From assembly GCA_021324465.1 (NCBI GenBank), contig JAJPJB010000064.1:62001-126000 (forward strand): 64,000 nucleotides of DNA. The letters run 5' to 3'. The translations under genes were made by a program, and so were the position numbers. This document shows, piece by piece, positions 47,207 to 55,612 of this stretch. Below the pieces are notes generated by a model. It saw only the letters and a list, made by a program, of their open reading frames with translations, made no database searches and had not been told where the DNA came from. Within the stretch, counting starts at the first letter, position 1, and each line of letters begins with the position of its first letter. The stretch comes from Hyphomicrobiaceae bacterium (GTDB taxonomy: Bacteria > Pseudomonadota > Alphaproteobacteria > Rhizobiales > Xanthobacteraceae).

Positions 47207-47697
47207 GGTGAGGTCGCCTTTTCTGCCCGCATCCGGGCCACGGATTCGATTGCATCGACGATCGCCTGGTATCCGGTACACCGGCAGTAATTGCCGGAAA
47301 GATGCTAGCGAATGGCCTCGCGTGACGGCACGCTGCCGCGCGACAACAGGTCTTGCGCGCCGATCAGCATGCCTGGCGTGCAGAAGCCGCATTGCAGGGC
47401 GTTGCGCTTGTGGAAGGCCTCCTGCAGATCTGTGATCAGACCGGAATCGGAAATGCCTTCGATTGTCTGCACGGCGGCGCCGTCGCATTGCACCGCAAGC
47501 ACCAGGCAGCCGCGCACCACCTCGCCGTCAACCAGAACGGTGCACGCGCCGCAGACGCCCTGCTCGCAGCCGATATGGGTACCGGTGAGGCCGAGATGAT
47601 CGCGCAAAAAATCGACCAGCGTCTGGCGCGCCTCGATGCGCTCGCGCACCTCCTCGCCGTTGACGCGGATAAAGACGTCGCGCTGGCGCTCTCCCAT
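47203..47697 (-). pseudogene. Mo-hydroxylase FeS subunit (CoxS-like) interrupted by in-frame TAG
   Basis: Reads as a normal FeS subunit from ATG 47697: CEQGVCGACTVLVDG and CGFCTPGMLIG, then PSREAIR followed by TAG at 47307-47305. The frame continues without other defect as HLSGNYCRCTGYQAIVDAI (core quoted) to a TGA at 47203, giving a 164-residue protein if read through. The stop cuts off the CRC ligands of the second cluster. It is the only change seen in the frame; a family gene usually has E, D, Q or similar at that codon, so a single base could explain it. Either a recent nonsense mutation, suppressed TAG or a sequencing error. Confidence 0.85.
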
Positions 47698-47768
47698 GAC
47701 CCGGCCCGGGCTGCTCGTTGCTTGCGTCTTTCATAGCACCGCTGGGGTGGCGGGTTAAGCGGGGGACT

Positions 47769-48677
47769 TTAGACCTTACCGCTCACAATATCCTGCACAA
47801 TGTCGATGGCGCGGCGGAGCAGCGTCTGCGACGCTTCGAGCGTGCGGAAGGCGGCATGCGCGGTCAACGTGACATTTTCCATTTTCGCCAGCGGATGATG
47901 ATGGTCGAGCGGCTCGGCATGAAAAACGTCGAGGCCGGCATGCCGGATGTGTCGGCTCTGCAAGGCATCGATGAAGGCCGTCTCGTCCACCAACCCGGCG
48001 CGGGCGGTATTGACGAAAATGACGCCACGCTTCATGCGCGCGAAATGCTCGCGCCCCAGAAAGCTCCGCGTCTCGTCGTTGAGCGTCAAATTCATGGAAA
48101 TCACATCGGAGCGCGCCAACAGCTCGTCGAGCGAAACGAGCGGCGCGCCGGGTCGCGGCGAACGGTTCCAGGCGATCACCTCCATGCCGAGCCCGCGCGC
48201 CATGCGCATGACCTCGGTGCCGATGCCGCCGAGCCCGATAATGCCGAGCGTCTTGCCGAGAAGCTGCACGCCGCCATGCGGCGTCCAGGCGCCTGCGCGC
48301 ACTTCGCGATCCATGCGCGCGACCTCGCGGCAGGCGGCGAATATCAGCGCGATCGTGTGCTCGGCGACGGCGGTGTCGCCGTAATTGCGAATGGTGTGGA
48401 CCTTGATCCCGCGTTGCCCAAGCTCGGCAAGATTCATGTAGCTCGCCGGCCCGGTGCCGAGAAATACGACGTGCTTGAGCGCATCGCATTGCGCGATCAG
48501 TTCGGTCGGGAGATAGGAATGATCGTCGATGCAGATGGCGTAACCCTCGAGCACCCGCGGCAGCTCGGGCAACGCATAGGGCTTGCGATTGACGTCGATC
48601 GGCGGATCGCCCGGGCGCAGCACACTGTCCCAGACCGGCGCCAGCTGATCGTTGCAGTCAAGGAAGAGGGATTTCAT
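47769..48677 (-). CDS. D-2-hydroxyacid dehydrogenase family
   Basis: 302 aa NAD(P)-dependent oxidoreductase. Rossmann GKTLGIIGLGGIGTEVMRMA, catalytic Arg in MNLTLNDETRSFLGR region, VNTARAGLVDETAF, and His in VTLTAHAAFRT. Works on D-hydroxyacid/2-oxo acid pairs such as phosphoglycerate, glyoxylate or hydroxypyruvate; specificity not readable. Transcribed divergently from the FAH gene at 48773; gap about 95 bp. Confidence 0.9.
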   Translation of the reverse strand: MKSLFLDCNDQLAPVWDSVLRPGDPPIDVNRKPYALPELPRVLEGYAICIDDHSYLPTELIAQCDALKHVVFLGTGPASYMNLAELGQRGIKVHTIRNYGDTAVAEHTIALIFAACREVARMDREVRAGAWTPHGGVQLLGKTLGIIGLGGIGTEVMRMARGLGMEVIAWNRSPRPGAPLVSLDELLARSDVISMNLTLNDETRSFLGREHFARMKRGVIFVNTARAGLVDETAFIDALQSRHIRHAGLDVFHAEPLDHHHPLAKMENVTLTAHAAFRTLEASQTLLRRAIDIVQDIVSGKV

Positions 48678-48772
48678 GCTCGGCCGTTGACGCTGCGTTC
48701 TCGGACTTCTAACACATCGTCCGATTGGCGAAAGGCAGCCTGGCGGCTGCTCGATTTTTGGGGATTTTCGAC

Positions 48773-49618
48773 ATGCGCCTTGCGAGTTATGCGCTGCATG
48801 GCCGGCTTAGCTTCGGCGCGGTGAATGGCGACGCCATTGTCGATTTGCGACCGCGGCTCAGTCGCTTTCACAACCTATCGGAAGTGTTTCGCGCGGGGGC
48901 TTTGGATCAGGCAAAAGCCGCATCCGAGGGTGTGCGCCCGGATATAAAGCTCGATGAAGTCGAGCTGCTGCCGCCACTGTCGGCGCCGGAAAAGATTCTT
49001 TGCATCGGTATCAATTATGCCAACCGCGGCGCGGATTATAATGTCACCAACAATCCCAAATATCCGAGCATGTTCTATCGCGCACCGAACTCGCTGGTCG
49101 GCTCGGGTCAGCACCTGGTCGTGCCCAAAATCTCCGAGCAGCTCGATTACGAGGGCGAGATCGCCATCGTCATCGGCCGCGACTGCAAGCACGTGCCCAA
49201 GGCCCGCGCGCTCGAGGTAATTGCCGGTATCACGCTATGCAATGAAGGCACGATCCGCGACTGGACGCGGCACGGCCAGTTCAACGTCACGCAAGGCAAG
49301 AATTTCGATGCCTCCGGCGCGATCGGGCCGTGGATCGTCACCGGCGTCGATCTGTCCAAACCGCTGCATCTCGTCACCCGCAAGAACGGCGAAGTGATCC
49401 AGGACGACACGACGGCGAACATGATCTTTTCCTTCGCCGATATTATCGCCTATACGACAAGCTTCATGACGCTCAAAGCCGGCGACGTGATCTGTACCGG
49501 CACGCCGGTGAAGAAGGCCAAGTCCGATCCGCCGGTGTGGCTCAAGCCGGGCGACACGATCGAAGTCGAATGTCCGGAGATCGGCGTGTTGCGCAATTCG
49601 GTGGTGGCCGAGGCGTGA
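48773..49618 (+). CDS. Fumarylacetoacetate hydrolase family protein, second copy
   Basis: 281 aa from ATG 48773 (GGGGA 9 nt upstream). FAH features: CIGINYANRGADYN, SMFYRAPNSLVGSG, metal acids in DYEGEIAIVIGRDCKHV, and VICTGTPVKKAKSDPPVWLK (core TGTPVKKAKSDPP). Different from the 327-aa FAH protein at 40 kb. Followed with 4-nt overlap (GTGA) by an AroE-like dehydrogenase, so the pair is co-translated; a route for cyclic hydroxy acids is plausible (inference). Confidence 0.9.
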   Translation: MRLASYALHGRLSFGAVNGDAIVDLRPRLSRFHNLSEVFRAGALDQAKAASEGVRPDIKLDEVELLPPLSAPEKILCIGINYANRGADYNVTNNPKYPSMFYRAPNSLVGSGQHLVVPKISEQLDYEGEIAIVIGRDCKHVPKARALEVIAGITLCNEGTIRDWTRHGQFNVTQGKNFDASGAIGPWIVTGVDLSKPLHLVTRKNGEVIQDDTTANMIFSFADIIAYTTSFMTLKAGDVICTGTPVKKAKSDPPVWLKPGDTIEVECPEIGVLRNSVVAEA

Positions 49619-50451
49619 CGGTGCAGAGCCGCGCGGCGTGCGTCATCGGCTGGCCGATCGCGCATTCGCGCTCGCCGCTCATCCACAATTATTGGCTCAA
49701 CCGCTACGGGATCGCCGGGGAATACCGCTCGGAGGCTGTGCCGCCCAAGCAATTCGCTCAGTTCATAAGGACGCTGGGCGCGCGCGGCTATGTCGGCGCC
49801 AATGTGACCGCGCCGCACAAGGAGGCGGCGCTGGCGTGCTCGCGGCCGGACGATCGGGCGCAGGCGGTGGGCGCCGCCAATACGTTATGGTTGGAGGGTG
49901 GAAAGCTCCGCTCCACCAATACGGATGTCGAAGGCTTTTTGGGCAATCTCGACGGGGCCGCGCCCGGCTGGGACCGCGGCTTGAGTAACGCGGTCATCCT
50001 CGGCGCGGGGGGCGCCGCGCGCGCCGGCGTCTATGCACTGTCACTGCGCGGCATTGCCAACATCGTGGTCGTCAATCGCACGCGCAACCGCGCCGAGATG
50101 CTGCGGCAGCGGCTCGGCAGTGGCATTCGCGTGCTCGACTGGGAGGAGCGCAATGCGGCGCTGAGCGATGCGGCCCTTCTCGTCAACACGACGACGCTTG
50201 GCATGCCCGGCGGGCCCGCGCTCGAGATCGACGTTGGCCGCCTGCCCGCTCACGCGATTGTTGTCGACCTGGTCTATGTTCCCCTCGTGACACCGCTCCT
50301 GCGCGGTGCGGCGGCGCGAAACCTGCGCGTGGCTGATGGACTTGGCATGCTGCTGCACCAGGCGGTCCGCGGTTTTGCCTTGTGGTTCGGCAAAACACCT
50401 GAAGTCACCGCCGAATTGCGGGACCTGGTCACGAAAGATATTGAAACCTGA
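49615..50451 (+). CDS. aroE: Shikimate dehydrogenase (AroE-like)
   Basis: 278 aa from GTG 49615, overlapping the FAH stop; GTG 49621 is the alternative. Shikimate-binding HSRSPLIHNYW and catalytic Lys in NVTAPHKEAAL, NADP site VILGAGGAARAGV, VVNRTRNRAE, and LVYVPLVTPLLRGAAARN. Reduces 3-dehydroshikimate or a related quinate compound. Because it is coupled to an FAH protein and not to aro genes, a catabolic (quinate/shikimate-type) paralogue is as likely as the housekeeping enzyme. Confidence 0.88.
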   Translation: MTVQSRAACVIGWPIAHSRSPLIHNYWLNRYGIAGEYRSEAVPPKQFAQFIRTLGARGYVGANVTAPHKEAALACSRPDDRAQAVGAANTLWLEGGKLRSTNTDVEGFLGNLDGAAPGWDRGLSNAVILGAGGAARAGVYALSLRGIANIVVVNRTRNRAEMLRQRLGSGIRVLDWEERNAALSDAALLVNTTTLGMPGGPALEIDVGRLPAHAIVVDLVYVPLVTPLLRGAAARNLRVADGLGMLLHQAVRGFALWFGKTPEVTAELRDLVTKDIET

Positions 50452-50512
50452 GCCGGCTATCTGCGTCGAGAGGCGCGGGAATACGCAAAGTGCAGGAATA
50501 AATGTGGAGCCT

Positions 50513-50540
50513 GCGGGTTCTAGTCCCGGTCGAGGGGCCA
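50513..50540 (+). other. tRNA 3'-end-like remnant
   Basis: Resembles the T arm and acceptor end of a tRNA: TTCTAGT loop within a 4-bp-paired stem, a seven-base acceptor strand TCGAGGG, a G discriminator, and CCA at 50538-50540. No matching 5' half (CCCTCGA) exists upstream, so it is not a full tRNA. May be an integration attL/attR remnant or chance. Confidence 0.25.
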
Positions 50541-50568
50541 CAGGCAGAGAGACGTCGGGAGGACGACG

Positions 50569-51198
50569 ATGATCACACGCAGATTGATCGGCGCCAGCGC
50601 GCTTGCGCTGTTGATTTCAGCCTCGGCCGCGCTTGCTCAGGCGCAAGCTCCGGCTCCAGCCACGGTTCGCGTGCGCGGCACGATCGAGAAGGTCGACGGT
50701 CAAACTCTGGCAGTGAAGGCGCGTGACGGCAGTGAACTGAACGTGAGGCTTGCCGATAACGCGCGCATCACCGCCATGGTCAAGGCATCGCTGGCCGATA
50801 TCAAGGTCGGCTCGTTCATCGGCGTCACGGCCATGCCCCAGCCTGACGGCAGCCAGAAAGCGATCGGCCTCCATATCTTCATGGATAGTCAGCGCGGCAT
50901 AGTGCCGGCCCGCTTCATGCCCTGGGACCGCGAGCCCGGCAGCACCATGACCAATGCGGATGTCCAATCCACGGTCGCCGGTGTCGACGGCCAGATCATG
51001 ACGGTCAAATATGCGGATGGTGAGAAAAAGATCGTTGTTCCTCCCAACACCCCCGTCGTCGCCTTCGCTCCGGGGAATGCCGCCGATCTTAAGCCCGGCG
51101 CGCAGATCATGATTTTCGCCGCTCAGAAACAGCCTGATGGCTCGCTGGTGGCGCCGAGCATCAATGTCGGCCGCGACGGCGTCGCGCCGCCGATGTAA
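50569..51198 (+). CDS. Secreted two-repeat beta-rich (DUF5666-like) protein
   Basis: 209 aa. Signal peptide RLIGASALALLISASAALA, then two homologous halves of about 75 residues: first VRVRGTIEKVDGQTLAVKA ... MPQPDGSQKAIG, second VQSTVAGVDGQIMTVKYA ... QKQPDGSLVAPSINVGRD. The shared pattern G-x-I-x-x-VDGQ-x-L-x-VK ... DLKxG ... PDGS suggests two OB-like or DUF5666 units. Likely periplasmic or outer envelope; function unknown. A degraded tandem copy follows. Confidence 0.75.
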   Translation: MITRRLIGASALALLISASAALAQAQAPAPATVRVRGTIEKVDGQTLAVKARDGSELNVRLADNARITAMVKASLADIKVGSFIGVTAMPQPDGSQKAIGLHIFMDSQRGIVPARFMPWDREPGSTMTNADVQSTVAGVDGQIMTVKYADGEKKIVVPPNTPVVAFAPGNAADLKPGAQIMIFAAQKQPDGSLVAPSINVGRDGVAPPM

Positions 51199-51214
51199 TG
51201 CACGGGAAGTTCCC

Positions 51215-51820
51215 ATGCACCCGATAAAGCTGCTTGGCGCCTGCACGTTTGCGGCCCTTCTTACCGCGCCCGCGCTCGCCCAACAGCCGTCGCAACGCAT
51301 TCGCGGCACGATCGAGAGCACGACCGGCACGTCGATCACCGTCAAGCAAGCAGATGGCGCCGATGTGAGCATAAAGCTGGCCGACAATGTGCAGGTCTTC
51401 GGCGTCGTCCCCGCGACGCTCGCCGACCTCAAGCCCGGCACCTATATCGGCGCGTCGGCGCCATGCCGCAGCCGGACGGCAGCAAAAAGGCGATCCAGGT
51501 CACGATCTTTGCCGAGTCACAGCGCGGTCTCGGCGAAGGTTTCAGGCCGTGGGATCGCCCCAGCTCGACCATGACGAATGGGACGGTGGATGCGACGGTC
51601 GCCGGGATCAATGGTCAGATGTTGACGGTCAAATATGAGAATGGCGAGCAGAAAATCCTTGTCGGGCCGGATGCCGTGATCCGTGCCTATGTTGTCGGCA
51701 ACAAGAGCGAGCTTACGCCCGGCGCGCATGTCGGCCATCCTGCGTGCTGACAAGGCTGCCGACGGCACGTTTTCGACAGCGCGCGTCAATGTCGGGCGTT
51801 ATGGGGTTGTGCCGCAGTGA
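51215..51820 (+). pseudogene. Frameshifted tandem copy of the secreted two-repeat protein
   Basis: Begins ATG 51215 with a normal leader (LLGACTFAALLTAPALAQQ) and RIRGTIESTTGTSITVKQ. At about 51456-51464 the frame shifts so that the expected AMPQPDGSKKAIQ is in another frame; it continues GTVDATVAGINGQMLTVKYE to LTPGAHVG, then shifts again near 51730 and finishes RADKAADGTFSTARVNVGRY to TGA 51818-51820. Three frames together rebuild a copy of the upstream protein. Two indels could be real decay or base-calling errors; each may be checked. Confidence 0.8.
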
Positions 51821-51999
51821 TCCTGCGCAGAACGGGGAAGCAAGGCTGCGTAACCGACGTGGAGGCTTTTACTCAACGCTGCGCTCAGGTGGTTGCGGGA
51901 CGGTATTGATCGCAAAGGCTGCCGTCCGTTGCGATCCATGCTTACCTTACTCTGCCAGTGGCGTTTTCGGTTACCCTATGGCGCGCAAACGCGCCGCCG

Positions 52000-52257
52000 C
52001 TAGTCCCAGTGCCGATTGCAATGGCGGCGGAAATTGTTGTCGGTCCAGCAATGGCCCTTGCTGATCGATGGGCCCCAGAACGGCTTGCCCCAGACCGCGC
52101 CGACCACCCCGCCGATCACGGCACCGGGCGGGCCTGCTACAAGGAGGCCGGTACCGGCGCCGGCCGCGGCGCCGACCATGTCGGCGCGAGCGCTCGACAT
52201 CGCGCCCAAGCACACGCCGCCCACTAAAATCGCTGTCACCGTCAAAAGCTTACGCAT
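52000..52257 (-). CDS. Small secreted glycine-zipper protein
   Basis: 85 aa from ATG 52257 (AAGGGG upstream). Signal peptide LLTVTAILVGGVCLGAMSSARA, then a glycine-zipper segment GAAAGAGTGLLVAGPPGAVIGGVVGAVWG, ending in an aromatic and basic tail KGHCWTDNNFRRHCNRHWD with two Cys. Glycine zippers mediate packing of helices in membranes; such small proteins are common periplasmic or outer-membrane components. Stands between the degraded repeat gene and the FMN oxidase. Confidence 0.8.
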   Translation of the reverse strand: MRKLLTVTAILVGGVCLGAMSSARADMVGAAAGAGTGLLVAGPPGAVIGGVVGAVWGKPFWGPSISKGHCWTDNNFRRHCNRHWD

Positions 52258-52388
52258 GATCTCGACCCCTTCCACCCTTCGCGGCGCAGTCGCCAACGCG
52301 CTCGACGCAAATAGTTTCCTATCACGCGATACCTTTTCATAAGGTTGACGCTTCGTAGGTCAGCCGCAATTCCCCCGCCCGTACCCTA

Positions 52389-53537
52389 TTACCTGCCCCC
52401 AATGGTGGCAATCACGCCGCGATTGATGTCCTCGACCTTCGTCACTCCCATTAGCGCCATGGTGGTATCGAGCTCGCTGCGCATGATTTCGATCGCGCGG
52501 GTGACGCCCGCCTGGCCGCCGGCGCCGAGCCCGTAGATATAGGCCCGCCCGCTCAGGCAGGAGCGCGCACCAAGCGCGAGCGCCCGGGCAATGTCCTGGC
52601 CTGAGCGGATGCCGCCGTCGAACATCACCTCGATGTCGGCGCCGACCGCCTCGGCGATCGCCGGCAGCACCGAGATCGACGACGGCGCGCCGTCGAGCTG
52701 GCGCCCGCCGTGATTGGACACGACGATTGCCTCCGCTCCGGTCTTGGCTGCGATCCGCGCATCCTCGACGTCGAGAATGCCTTTGAGGATGAGCTTGCCG
52801 GGCCACAGACTCTTGACCCACTCGACGTCTTTCCAGCTCAGCGTCGGATCGAACTGCTCGGCGATCCACTTCGACAGCACGGTCACGCTCTCCATCCCTG
52901 GATAGTGGCCGGTGATATTGCCGAAGGTCTTGCGCCTGCCGCGCAGCACGCTTAGCGCCCAGGCCGGCTTGGTGGCGATATCGAGCATGTTCTTCAAACG
53001 GATCTCCGGCGGCACAGTCATGCCGTTTTTGATATCGGCATGGCGCTGGCCGATAACCTGAAGATCGACGGTGAGCACCAGCGCGCTGCATCTGGCCTTG
53101 GCTGCGCGCTCGATCAGCGCGCGGATATAGCCGCGGTCGCGCATCACATAAAGCTGAAACCAGAACGGCTTGTCGACGGCTTCGGCAACATCCTCGATCG
53201 AGCAGATCGACATGGTCGACAGCGTAAACGGAATGCCCGCAGCATGCGCGGCGCGGCAGGCGAGAATCTCGCCATCGCCGTGCTGCATGCCACACAGGCC
53301 GATCGGCGCCAGCGCCAGCGGCATGGAGACCGGCTCGCCGAGAATGGTTGTCTTGGTGGTGCGCCGCGAAATATCGTGCAGGATGCGCTGGCGAAGCGTA
53401 ATGCGCTCGAGATCGGCCCGGTTGGCGCGCAGCGTCTGTTCGGCATAGGAGCCCGCCTCGGCGTAATCGATGAAGGCTTTTGGGACCTTGCGGTGGGCAA
53501 GCTCCCGCAAGTCCGCGATGCAAGTCATGTGTTTCAT
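52389..53537 (-). CDS. lldD: FMN-dependent alpha-hydroxy-acid oxidising enzyme (L-lactate dehydrogenase type)
   Basis: 382 aa from ATG 53537 (GGGAG upstream). FMN TIM-barrel with N-terminal HRKVPKAFIDYAEAGSY, VDLQVIGQRHADIKNG, catalytic His in VSNHGGRQLDGAPSS and MFDGGIRSGQDIARAL. Oxidises L-lactate or another L-2-hydroxy acid to the 2-oxo acid, usually at the inner membrane face. Length equals LldD of E. coli; symbol is by similarity. Isolated between small genes. Confidence 0.88.
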   Translation of the reverse strand: MKHMTCIADLRELAHRKVPKAFIDYAEAGSYAEQTLRANRADLERITLRQRILHDISRRTTKTTILGEPVSMPLALAPIGLCGMQHGDGEILACRAAHAAGIPFTLSTMSICSIEDVAEAVDKPFWFQLYVMRDRGYIRALIERAAKARCSALVLTVDLQVIGQRHADIKNGMTVPPEIRLKNMLDIATKPAWALSVLRGRRKTFGNITGHYPGMESVTVLSKWIAEQFDPTLSWKDVEWVKSLWPGKLILKGILDVEDARIAAKTGAEAIVVSNHGGRQLDGAPSSISVLPAIAEAVGADIEVMFDGGIRSGQDIARALALGARSCLSGRAYIYGLGAGGQAGVTRAIEIMRSELDTTMALMGVTKVEDINRGVIATIGGR

Positions 53538-53700
53538 GGTGGGCTCCCGGCTCTGGCTTGAAGATTTTACACACCCACGCGGGCGTTCCGGCAAGCTCAC
53601 GATGCGACGGTCGGGGGAACGGAAGGAGCGGACAAGGCGTTATCCAGCTTCAGACGCCTGTCATGACGTCACGCCGCCACAGAGAAAAGGAATGCCCGTA

Positions 53701-53925
53701 ATGGATGCGTGGAACAGACACCGGCAGCCAGTCAGCTTCGAAAGCAACGGCAAGAACCGGCAGGACAGGCAGGAGGCCACGCGGCGCGCCGAGCAGGAGC
53801 GCCGCGCCAAGCTCGAGCAGGCGCTGGAAGTGGGATTGGAGGAGACCTTCCCGGGCTCCGACCCAGTCTCGGTGACGCTGCCGCCGTCAAGCCCCTATGA
53901 TCGCAATGAAGCGCGCAAGCGCTGA
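53701..53925 (+). CDS. Small conserved Arg/Glu-rich protein
   Basis: 74 aa from ATG 53701, with AAGGA upstream (ATG 53692 just before is the alternative). Sequence is polar and helical in its first two thirds (RQDRQEATRRAEQERRAKLEQ) and ends LEETFPGSDPVSVTLP, a motif seen in small proteobacterial proteins of unknown role. No membrane segment or signal. Precedes glmM by 213 bp. Confidence 0.6.
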   Translation: MDAWNRHRQPVSFESNGKNRQDRQEATRRAEQERRAKLEQALEVGLEETFPGSDPVSVTLPPSSPYDRNEARKR

Positions 53926-54138
53926 GCGGTCCAACCTGATCGGCGGCCCGCAAATTCCTACGCTCATTATCGGCGGGTCGGAAATACCTATGTCATTGAT
54001 TCACCGGGTGTTGTTCCGTCGGCACTGCTAAGGAGCCGTTACCCGAAAGAGTAAGATTACCCAACATTTTTTGAAGCAGCGAAGACGCACAAAGGGCTAA
54101 TATCGCCGTCGGGAGAGGCTGGTGGTGGGGCCCGGATA

Positions 54139-55482
54139 ATGGCTCGTAAGTATTTTGGCACAGATGGGATTCGCGGGCGCGCCAATGGCGCGATCACTGC
54201 GGATTTGGCATTGCGCGTCGGGCAGGCCACCGGCCTGGTATTTCGCCGCGGCGAGCATCGCCATCGCGTGGTCATCGGCAAGGATACGCGGCTTTCCGGC
54301 TACATGATCGAGACCGCCATGGTCGCCGGCTTTACCTCGGTCGGCATGGACGTGCTGTTGTTGGGGCCGATCCCGACGCCGGCCGTGGCGATGCTGACCC
54401 GTTCGATGCGGGCCGATCTCGGCGTGATGATCTCGGCCTCGCACAATCCCTACGACGACAACGGCATCAAGCTGTTCGGGCCGGACGGCTACAAGCTGTC
54501 CGACGAGGTCGAGCAGAAGATCGAGGACCTGATCGATGCCGATATGGGCAAGCGGCTAGCCAAGAGCGGCGAGCTCGGCCGCGCCAAGCGCATCGATGGC
54601 GTGCACGATCGCTATATCGAATTCGCCAAGCGCACCATGCCGCGCAATCTCTCGCTCGATGGTCTGCGCGTGGTCATCGACTGCGCCAACGGCGCGGCTT
54701 ACCGCGTCGCTCCTGAAGCGCTGTGGGAGCTCGGTGCCGACGTCGTGCCGATCGGCGTCGACCCGGACGGCTTCAACATCAACCGCGAATGCGGCTCGAC
54801 GGCGCCGGACCGGCTATGTCGCAAAGTACGCGAGATGCGCGCCGATGTCGGCGTTGCGCTCGACGGCGACGCCGACCGCGTCGTGATTGCCGACGAGCAT
54901 GGCCATCTGATCGACGGCGACCAGCTTCTGGCCGTGATCGCCGAAAGCTGGGCGGAAGAGCGGCTGCTGACCAAGCCCGGCATTGTCGGGACTGTGATGA
55001 CCAATCTCGGCCTGGAGCGGCATCTGGCGTCGCTTAAACTATCGCTGGTGCGCACGCCGGTCGGCGACCGCTATGTGCTCGAACATATGCGCGAGCATGG
55101 CTATAATGTGGGTGGCGAACAATCCGGCCATATCATCCTCTCCAACTACACGACGACCGGCGACGGCTTCATCGCGGCGCTGCAGATGCTTGCGGTGGTG
55201 AAGAAGAAGGGCAAGCCGGTTTCCGAAGTCTGCCATCGCTTCGAGCCGTTGCCGCAGGTGTTGCGCAATGTCCGCTATCGCAGCGGCAAGCCGCTCGAAC
55301 TCACGCAGGTGCGCTCCGCCATCGCCGAGGGCGAAAGCAAGCTCAACGGCCACGGCCGCCTCGTGATCCGGCCGTCCGGCACCGAACCCGTGATCCGCAT
55401 CATGGGCGAAGGCGACGACAAGGCGATGGTCGAAGAAATCGTCGACGGCATCGCCGAAGTGCTGGCCGAGCACGCGGCGTAG
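54139..55482 (+). CDS. glmM: Phosphoglucosamine mutase
   Basis: Interconverts glucosamine-6-P and glucosamine-1-P, feeding UDP-GlcNAc for peptidoglycan and LPS. 447 aa. Phosphoserine loop [12 protein letters not shown], Mg site [12 protein letters not shown], sugar-binding [11 protein letters not shown] and phosphate-binding [15 protein letters not shown]: the full set of phosphohexomutase motifs. Stands alone here; convergent with mntR at its 3' side across an inverted-repeat element. Confidence 0.97.
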   Translation: MARKYFGTDGIRGRANGAITADLALRVGQATGLVFRRGEHRHRVVIGKDTRLSGYMIETAMVAGFTSVGMDVLLLGPIPTPAVAMLTRSMRADLGVMISASHNPYDDNGIKLFGPDGYKLSDEVEQKIEDLIDADMGKRLAKSGELGRAKRIDGVHDRYIEFAKRTMPRNLSLDGLRVVIDCANGAAYRVAPEALWELGADVVPIGVDPDGFNINRECGSTAPDRLCRKVREMRADVGVALDGDADRVVIADEHGHLIDGDQLLAVIAESWAEERLLTKPGIVGTVMTNLGLERHLASLKLSLVRTPVGDRYVLEHMREHGYNVGGEQSGHIILSNYTTTGDGFIAALQMLAVVKKKGKPVSEVCHRFEPLPQVLRNVRYRSGKPLELTQVRSAIAEGESKLNGHGRLVIRPSGTEPVIRIMGEGDDKAMVEEIVDGIAEVLAEHAA

Positions 55483-55507
55483 GGCCGAAACGCTCATCTT
55501 TTTGGTC

Positions 55508-55577
55508 ATTCCGGATTGCCGCCAATGGGTCCGCGCCAAGCGCACGCCCGGTGACGGCTCCACGGCAAATCCGGAAT
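55508..55577. repeat. Inverted-repeat-ended element between glmM and mntR
   Basis: 70 bp with terminal inverted arms: ATTCCGGATTGCCG at 55508-55521 and CGGCAAATCCGGAAT at 55563-55577. Inner DNA is CG-rich. Located between convergent genes, so it could be a short palindromic mobile repeat that also ends transcription from both sides. A single copy in the window. Confidence 0.55.
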
Positions 55578-55612
55578 CGACAAGGCAAGGCCGCTGCCCG
55601 GCTATCGGCGAA

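Noticed and set aside
47203..47697. Pyrrolysine or selenocysteine recoding at the TAG
   Set aside because: No supporting structures or genes visible in the window; a nonsense or sequencing change is simpler.
50452..50568. Complete tRNA gene
   Set aside because: Only a 3'-end-like segment; no 5' acceptor strand, D arm or anticodon arm could be folded.
53940..53999. Two similar about 30-bp segments in tandem before glmM
   Set aside because: Match is loose (many mismatches, a one-base shift); treated as chance or a very old duplication.
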